Shown: positions 35,047 to 39,849 of the stretch, piece by piece
How the letters are laid out: each line of letters opens with the position of its first letter
Numbering within the stretch: the stretch's first letter is position 1
Assembly: GCF_002377905.1 (NCBI RefSeq)
Contig: NZ_DFQS01000028.1
Coordinates: 1 to 39,849, forward strand
Length of the DNA stretch: 39,849 nt
Origin: Psychrobacter sp. UBA3483
GTDB taxonomy: Bacteria; Pseudomonadota; Gammaproteobacteria; Pseudomonadales; Moraxellaceae
Reading direction: 5' to 3'
Notes under the pieces: model-generated
Told to the model about the DNA's origin: nothing
Databases searched by the model: none
The model's input: the letters and a program-made list of their open reading frames with translations, nothing else
Program-made: the position numbers and the translations under genes

Positions 35047-35087
35047 AACCAGTCAATACTTCTAAGCAGTGTTGACTGGTTTTTTTT
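35047..35087 (+). terminator. Terminator of maeB
   Basis: AACCAGTCAATACT (35047-35060) pairs with AGTGTTGACTGGTT (35068-35081) through one T-G pair around a seven-base loop, followed by eight T residues. It ends 46 bases before the cca start. Confidence 0.88.
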
Positions 35088-35132
35088 GGCAACCTGTTTT
35101 AGTAAATACTGGATAAATATAAAGAGACTATT

Positions 35133-36347
35133 ATGCAAGTGTATCTCGTCGGCGGCGCTGTTCGTGACAAATTATTGGGTCGCCCTATCAAAGACAAGGA
35201 TTTTGTCGTCGTCGGCGCGACGGTCATCGAAATGCTAAAGGCAGGCTTTCAGCAAGTGGGCGCAGACTTTCCAGTATTTTTGCATCCTATTAGTCATGAA
35301 GAGTATGCGCTAGCGCGAACAGAGCGCAAACAAGGGCTCGGCTATCAAGGCTTTAGTGTGCATGCTAGCCCTGATGTGACGTTACGTGAAGACTTACAAC
35401 GTCGTGACTTGACCGTTAATGCCATGGCAATTGAAGTCAAAAACCTTATGGATGATACGCCTATTAATGACGAAATCGTCGATTACTATGGGGGCTTGGA
35501 CGATATTCACAGCAAAACCTTGCGTCATGTCTCAAGCGCGTTTAGTGAAGACCCATTACGGGTACTGCGCACCGCGCGCTTTTATAGTCGTTACTATGAT
35601 TTGGGCTTTAGTATCGCTGATGAAACCTTGCTATTGATGCGTGAGTTAGTGCGCTCAGGCGAGCTTGCGCATCTAAGTAGTGAGCGTATTTGGCAAGAAT
35701 CAAGCCGTGCCATGATGCAAGTATCGCCGCAGGTATATTGGCAGCAGCTGTTTGAGATTGGGGCGTTGACGGAGTATTTTGCCCCGCTACAGCAAGTTTG
35801 GAACCATGCAAAATACGGTCAAATACGAGAGATTGTACAAACCGCATTGTATTTCGCCGGTCAAATGCAATTAAATTTATCGCAGCGCTGGGCGTTATTA
35901 ATGGCCAGTCTGAACACAGATTTATTTATGCTAGAACCTACAAACTCGAATTCAGATAACATAGAATCAAATAACATAGCTACTGCGGTTAAAGGCATTA
36001 ATGAGATAGGAAACAGCGCAAAAGTGCCAAAGGCACAGACTCAATTTCCCACTTTATTTGTGCAGCAAGCGAAAAAGCTTAGCCGCATAGACCAACTGAG
36101 CGCCGCCGAGAAAATCGATCTTATCCAAGCTTGTAGCGCTCATAAAGTGCCGGATAAACTCTCGCAGCTTTTGGTCACAAGCCATGTCTTAAAACTGGCC
36201 ATACAGCACCGCCAAATGATGCTGGCGTTGGGCAGCTTTCACGCCATTAGCATGGATAATATTGACCAAAGCCTCAAAGGTCCAGCGATTGGCGAAGCAC
36301 TACGACAACGTAGAATTGAGCATTTACAAACACAACCTGTCTTATAA
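35133..36347 (+). CDS. cca: CCA tRNA nucleotidyltransferase
   Basis: Adds or repairs the 3'-CCA end of tRNAs. The class II nucleotidyltransferase domain is intact: YLVGGAVRD, then DKDFVVVGAT with carboxylates Asp21 and Asp23, EYALARTERK, DLQRRDLTVNAMA and EDPLRVLRTARF. The N-terminal 220 residues parallel E. coli Cca closely. The C-terminal part is different: the HD phosphohydrolase motif of E. coli (CHDLGKG) is replaced by LLMASLNTDLF, and the preceding His segment is missing too, so the phosphatase/phosphodiesterase functions are probably lost. An Asn/Ser-rich insertion lies at about 270-300. The end (GPAIGEALRQRRI) is standard. The downstream pteridine reductase gene starts 46 bases after the stop. 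Confidence 0.95.
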   Translation: MQVYLVGGAVRDKLLGRPIKDKDFVVVGATVIEMLKAGFQQVGADFPVFLHPISHEEYALARTERKQGLGYQGFSVHASPDVTLREDLQRRDLTVNAMAIEVKNLMDDTPINDEIVDYYGGLDDIHSKTLRHVSSAFSEDPLRVLRTARFYSRYYDLGFSIADETLLLMRELVRSGELAHLSSERIWQESSRAMMQVSPQVYWQQLFEIGALTEYFAPLQQVWNHAKYGQIREIVQTALYFAGQMQLNLSQRWALLMASLNTDLFMLEPTNSNSDNIESNNIATAVKGINEIGNSAKVPKAQTQFPTLFVQQAKKLSRIDQLSAAEKIDLIQACSAHKVPDKLSQLLVTSHVLKLAIQHRQMMLALGSFHAISMDNIDQSLKGPAIGEALRQRRIEHLQTQPVL

Positions 36348-36393
36348 ACAAGTTCTTTCAACCAGCAATTTACATAATAAAAATACCTTTAAT

Positions 36394-37206
36394 ATGAACC
36401 AAGAATTTAGCTTAAGCCAATCGAAAGATTCTAATACTTCAGCGCCCGTAATGATAATTACCGGTGGTGCTAAGCGTATCGGTGCAGCCATTGTTCGTGC
36501 CGCCCATGAGCAAGGCTATCGTGTGATTATCCATTGTCATCATAGTGAGAAAGAAGCCAATGCCCTAGCCGATGCGCTGAATAAAATTCGCCCTGATAGT
36601 GCGGTTGTTGTCCTTGCAGATTTGGCGGCTGTCAATAATAGCGAGACGCTACAGCAATTTACTCAAAATATTATGCAAGCATTTGGGCAACTCGATGTCT
36701 TAGTACATAACGCCTCTCGTTTTTATCCAAGCCCGCTTGGTCATATCAATCATGCTCAGTGGGATGAGTTATTTTTAACCAACGCCAAAGCGCCCTTATT
36801 ATTAAGCCAAGCGTTATATCCTTATCTACGGACACAGCAAGGCTGTATCATTAGCCTACTCGATATCCATGCGCATAATAAACCTTTTAAAGATTATGCC
36901 ATCTACAATATGGCAAAGGCGGCGCATCGCATGATGGTACAGTCTTTCGCGCTTGATATGGCGCCCGAGGTACGCGTCAATGGCGTCGCTCCTGGCGTCA
37001 ATATCCTACCAGAAGCAGATAGCGACCAAGCACTTGACCCGCAGCAGCAAAAAAGCATCATCGACTCTATTCCTATGCAGCGGATAGGCAAACCTGAGGA
37101 AATTGCCCATAGTGTGCTTTATCTGGCGCACGCCCGTTATGTAACGGGTGAAATAATTACTGTCGATGGTGGTCGCAGCCTGACATTGGCTGGCAGTGGT
37201 GTCTGA
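36394..37206 (+). CDS. folM: Pteridine reductase / FolM-like short-chain dehydrogenase
   Basis: NADPH-dependent reductase of dihydropterins (dihydromonapterin or dihydrofolate) of the SDR superfamily. The open frame reaches back to a TTG at 36262 inside cca, but the ATG at 36394 gives a 270-residue protein with a normal N-terminus; the Shine-Dalgarno signal is poor. The nucleotide motif is TGGAKRIG (23-30), with the Arg characteristic of pteridine reductases rather than generic SDRs. NASRFYPSPLG (106-116) is the pteridine-reductase substrate-loop signature. The usual catalytic Ser is replaced by Asp157 (LLDIHAH), as in trypanosome PTR1, with Tyr171 and Lys175 in YNMAK. It is probably co-transcribed with cca. 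Confidence 0.88.
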   Translation: MNQEFSLSQSKDSNTSAPVMIITGGAKRIGAAIVRAAHEQGYRVIIHCHHSEKEANALADALNKIRPDSAVVVLADLAAVNNSETLQQFTQNIMQAFGQLDVLVHNASRFYPSPLGHINHAQWDELFLTNAKAPLLLSQALYPYLRTQQGCIISLLDIHAHNKPFKDYAIYNMAKAAHRMMVQSFALDMAPEVRVNGVAPGVNILPEADSDQALDPQQQKSIIDSIPMQRIGKPEEIAHSVLYLAHARYVTGEIITVDGGRSLTLAGSGV

Positions 37207-37303
37207 AAATGAAAACAGGGGGTTTTTGAATAATATCTGTCTGACAGGCTATCTTTTACTTGAAAATTTAAAAAAATCAGGTATCATTATGCGTCTAACG
37301 TTA

Positions 37304-37380
37304 GGGCCCATAGCTCAGTTGGTTAGAGCAGAGGACTCATAATCCTTTGGTCGTAGGTTCAAGTCCTACTGGGCCCACCA
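37304..37380 (+). tRNA. ileX: tRNA with CAT anticodon, best read as tRNA-Ile2 (lysidine type)
   Basis: A complete 77-base cloverleaf with encoded CCA. The acceptor is GGGCCCA pairing with TGGGCCC, the D-arm GCTC..GAGC, the anticodon stem GAGGA/TCCTT with loop CTCATAA (anticodon CAT at 37338-37340) and the T-arm GTAGG-TTCAAGT-CCTAC. CAT can mean elongator Met or Ile2. The acceptor pairs C4-G69, C5-G68 and C6-G67 are those used by TilS to recognise tRNA-Ile2, and the segment GCAGAGGACTCATAATC resembles Ile2 genes of relatives, so Ile2 is favoured. In the cell the C34 would be modified to lysidine to read AUA. A terminator follows directly. Confidence 0.92.
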
Positions 37381-37391
37381 AATATTGAATC

Positions 37392-37426
37392 AGGCTTGTT
37401 CGCAGCGATGCAGCAAGCCTTTTTTT
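37392..37426 (+). terminator. Terminator of the tRNA gene
   Basis: AGGCTTG (37392-37398) pairs with CAAGCCT (37414-37420) around a loop that can itself pair weakly (CGCAGCGATGC), followed by a T-run. It ends the tRNA transcript 12 bases past CCA. Confidence 0.82.
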
Positions 37427-37541
37427 ATGGGGTTTTTAGAACTTTCAGAACATATAGGTAGATGGCGAACCATATAGAAATCGATACCATGACGTTGGTA
37501 TAAAAATAATAGGAATAATAAAAATCTATCTAGGAAACCAA

Positions 37542-37580
37542 AAAGCCCTCTACGCTATTTTATATAGCGTAGAGGGCTTT
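37542..37580. terminator. Strong bidirectional terminator downstream of maeA
   Basis: A perfect 17-bp stem, AAAGCCCTCTACGCTAT (37542-37558) with its complement at 37564-37580, has a five-base loop and A and T ends. It lies 194 bases past the maeA stop on the minus strand. The 393-base gap 37381-37773 contains only this hairpin and the tRNA terminator as far as I can see. Confidence 0.82.
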
Positions 37581-37773
37581 TACGATTTTAATGAATGATT
37601 GATAACTCTAAAAAACGCCCTTATTCCTGTTGAACTAATGGCTTTTTTACAGACAATCGATTCAGCGACAACTGCTCAACCGTATTTATCAAATTCTGGC
37701 TAACGCTTAACCAAGGTTATCTTGGTTCGTCTAGAGCCAGCTATCTATCATTTATCTACATACTTTCTAAAAA

Positions 37774-39456
37774 CTAGAAAGAAGTACGACGATAGTTGCG
37801 ATATTCAGGTAACCAAAAATTTGCTTTTAAGCGGCGCTGTAAGTTCTCCGCCGTAATAGGTAGTGCCAGCTTATCTTGAACAGCCTGTAGAGCCACTTCA
37901 TAGGCTATTTTCCGACTGATCTCTTTAATAACCTTAATAGGCGGTAGTATGGCGCCGGGTGCTTTTTCGTACTCCATTGATATATCTGCAAGCGCTTGGC
38001 TTGCTGCCATTAACATATTATCACTGATACCTGTCGCTCGTGCTGCTAGAACCCCAAGACCGATACCGGGAAATATATAGCTGTTATTACATTGGGAAAC
38101 CTCAAAAGACTGCCCGTTAAAGGTGGTATGAGCAAAAGGGCTGCCCGTTGCAATAATGGCGCGACCACGGCTCCAATTCATCACTTCTTGCGGTGTAGCT
38201 TCCACACGAGACGTCGGGTTTGAAAGCGGTAGTACAATTGGGTTTTCAGTATTAGCACATAAGGACTCGATGACCTCTTGAGTAAACAGACCTTTTTGTC
38301 CGCTTACACCGAACAATACCGTTATTTTGGCTTGCTTAACCACTTGCGCTAAACCAAGTTTTTGGCTCTTATCCCAATGTTCAATAGCCGACTGTTTTTG
38401 CACCAGTGGCTCTTGAAATTTTTGTAGTTCTGTCATGCTATCGGTGAGCAAGCCATAACGGTCAACCATAAATACTTGGCTGCGTGCTTGCTCTTCAGTC
38501 AACCCTTCGCGCTGCATTTGGCGAATAATATGCTCAGCAATACCGCAACCTGCCGATCCTGCACCTAAGAATGCTATTTTTTGCTGACTGAGCTTTTGAC
38601 CTTTATTTAGGCACGCGGCAATCAAAGCACCGACCGAAACCGCGGCAGTTCCTTGAATATCATCATTGAAGCAGCATAACTGGTCACGATAACGATTTAA
38701 TAACGGCGTAGCATTCCCTTGGGCAAAATCTTCAAATTGTAATAATACCTCTGGCCAACGACGCTTAACGGCTTGAATAAATAAATCGACAAATTCATTG
38801 TATTCATCGCCAGAGATGCGTGGATTTCTCCAACCCATGTACATAGGATCGTCAAGTAGCTGTTGGTTATTGGTACCGACATCTAATAAAATAGGCAAAC
38901 AATAAGCGGGACTGATGCCACCACAGGCCGTGTACAAAGCCAATTTACCAATGGGAATGCCCATACCGCCAATACCTTGGTCGCCAAGGCCTAATATACG
39001 TTCACCGTCAGTGACAACGATCACTTTGACATTTTGTTTGGTGGCATTTTGCAGCATATCATCGATTTTATGGCGCTCAGGATATGAGATAAACAGACCC
39101 CTTTTACGGCGATAAATTTGTGAGAATTTCTCACAAGCTTGACCAACCGTTGGCGTGTAGATGAGCGGCATGACTTCCTCAATATGCTGCTCAACCAGAT
39201 GATGAAACAAGGTCTCATTGGTATCTTGTATATTACGCAAATAAATGTGCTTATCCATCGCATTGGTGAATGAGCGCAGTTGGTGATAAGCCCGCAGAGA
39301 CTGCTCTTCAATCGTCTCAATGTTGTGAGGTAATAGCCCTGTTAAATTAAAGCTATCACGTTCTTCTGATGAAAAGGCACTGCCTTTATTCAATAAAGAG
39401 GTTTCTAATAGAGCAGGGCCAGCAATAGGAATATATAAAGGACGCTTGTTTGACAT
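37774..39456 (-). CDS. maeA: NAD-dependent malic enzyme
   Basis: Oxidatively decarboxylates malate to pyruvate with NAD (SfcA type). The 560-residue product has the family layout and no phosphotransacetylase domain. The catalytic Tyr100 is in LIYTPTVG, Lys171 in GIPIGKL, the metal ligands Glu242 and Asp243 in FEDF plus the Asp in NDDIQGT (264-270), and the NAD fold in FLGAGSAGCGIAE. The start is the first Met, MSNKRPLYIPI. It is a single gene 4.5 kb from maeB, so the organism carries both NAD- and NADP-linked malic enzymes and probably uses C4 acids well. Confidence 0.97.
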   Translation of the reverse strand: MSNKRPLYIPIAGPALLETSLLNKGSAFSSEERDSFNLTGLLPHNIETIEEQSLRAYHQLRSFTNAMDKHIYLRNIQDTNETLFHHLVEQHIEEVMPLIYTPTVGQACEKFSQIYRRKRGLFISYPERHKIDDMLQNATKQNVKVIVVTDGERILGLGDQGIGGMGIPIGKLALYTACGGISPAYCLPILLDVGTNNQQLLDDPMYMGWRNPRISGDEYNEFVDLFIQAVKRRWPEVLLQFEDFAQGNATPLLNRYRDQLCCFNDDIQGTAAVSVGALIAACLNKGQKLSQQKIAFLGAGSAGCGIAEHIIRQMQREGLTEEQARSQVFMVDRYGLLTDSMTELQKFQEPLVQKQSAIEHWDKSQKLGLAQVVKQAKITVLFGVSGQKGLFTQEVIESLCANTENPIVLPLSNPTSRVEATPQEVMNWSRGRAIIATGSPFAHTTFNGQSFEVSQCNNSYIFPGIGLGVLAARATGISDNMLMAASQALADISMEYEKAPGAILPPIKVIKEISRKIAYEVALQAVQDKLALPITAENLQRRLKANFWLPEYRNYRRTSF

Positions 39457-39849
39457 AATAAAATCTTCTTATTAAGGACATATAAGTAAAAATGATGCTA
39501 GGGCTGCATTATACATAGCATCAGCCTGTACTTAACAATAGATAACAATTCATTTTGACTGAGCTTGGCTCTAAACTTGATTGCTGATACATTTACCTAG
39601 AAACAATAGCGTTTTATTAGAGGTGAATGAAAGGAGTTAATTACCGAGTCAATGTTGGCGTAAGTTAGGAATTGCAAGACTAGCGTACCCTCTCAAAGCA
39701 TTTACTCTCTGATAATTTAAAAATAGTTCAATTTTAAAACACTTAGATTAACACATGAAGTGCAATATCAAAGAGCAGGTGAAAAAGAGGCCTAGATGCG
39801 CTAGCATCAAAGTCTTTATCCACCGACCAAAGTGAGATTGCAACCATGA
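39457..39849. other. Gene-free right edge upstream of maeA
   Basis: The 393 bases hold the presumed maeA promoter and no convincing ORF. The last four bases read ATGA; the ATG at 39846 could begin a forward gene that continues outside the window (GTGAGA lies about 11 bases before it), but this cannot be judged. No RNA gene or repeat seen. Confidence 0.35.

Noticed and set aside
36262..36393. Longer form of the FolM-like protein starting at a TTG inside cca
   Set aside because: The extension is out-of-frame cca coding sequence, has no ribosome site, and the SDR N-terminus is complete without it.

Overview
The window is chromosomal DNA from a gamma-proteobacterium of the Moraxellaceae, most likely a cold-adapted Psychrobacter. 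This is inferred from the family members present (a secreted PETase-like polyester hydrolase resembling Antarctic Moraxella lipase 1, NnrS/NsrR, an acyl-CoA type desaturase, SelO, two malic enzymes), the AT-leaning composition and the gene style; no database was searched. I see no phage, IS element, CRISPR array, rRNA or plasmid backbone. The region is mostly housekeeping genes with short accessory metabolic modules.

Layout. 1-2.1 kb: a secreted alpha/beta hydrolase of the PETase/cutinase group and a metallo-beta-lactamase-like protein. 2.2-4.7 kb: an nnrS-nsrR nitric-oxide response unit with a recognisable NsrR operator, and a divergent 78-residue unknown. 4.8-11.5 kb: an aldehyde/electrophile defence cluster. 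It has an aldehyde dehydrogenase diverging from a NemR-type TetR regulator, followed by a YqhD-type aldehyde reductase, a CurA-type enone reductase, a DJ-1/PfpI (glyoxalase III-like) protein and a glutathione S-transferase. Two near-identical palindromes flank the regulator gene, one in each promoter region. 11.5-14.1 kb: an overlapping pair encoding a fold-III PLP enzyme and an aldonolactone oxidase. 14.5-17.6 kb: an MFS/HlyD-type efflux pair with a terminator hairpin in its leader. 17.7-21.7 kb: pdxH, glmM and guaB. 22-25.8 kb: a large MscS-family channel with a heptamer repeat upstream, and cysS. 26-30.6 kb: a PduO-type cobalamin adenosyltransferase, a lipoprotein, a glycerophosphodiester phosphodiesterase and a fatty acid desaturase. 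30.8-39.5 kb: selO, maeB, cca, a folM-like pteridine reductase, a tRNA with CAT anticodon (best read as tRNA-Ile2, the lysidine type) and maeA.

How the genes work together. The clearest candidate for a little-described system is the cluster at 4.8-11.4 kb. The regulator keeps the Cys and Lys that NemR uses to sense hypochlorite and electrophiles. Every neighbour can remove aldehydes, enones, dicarbonyls or glutathione-reactive electrophiles, and the paired operators suggest that one regulator controls both transcription units. The NO module is likewise self-contained, with the repressor, its target membrane protein and the operator in one piece. The remainder is ordinary central metabolism (nucleotides, peptidoglycan precursor, PLP, tRNA charging and maturation, C4-to-C3 carbon flux).

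Limits: all functions are by recognition of motifs and remembered family sequences. Starts were chosen from Shine-Dalgarno signals and protein N-termini, and several remain ambiguous, as stated in the entries.
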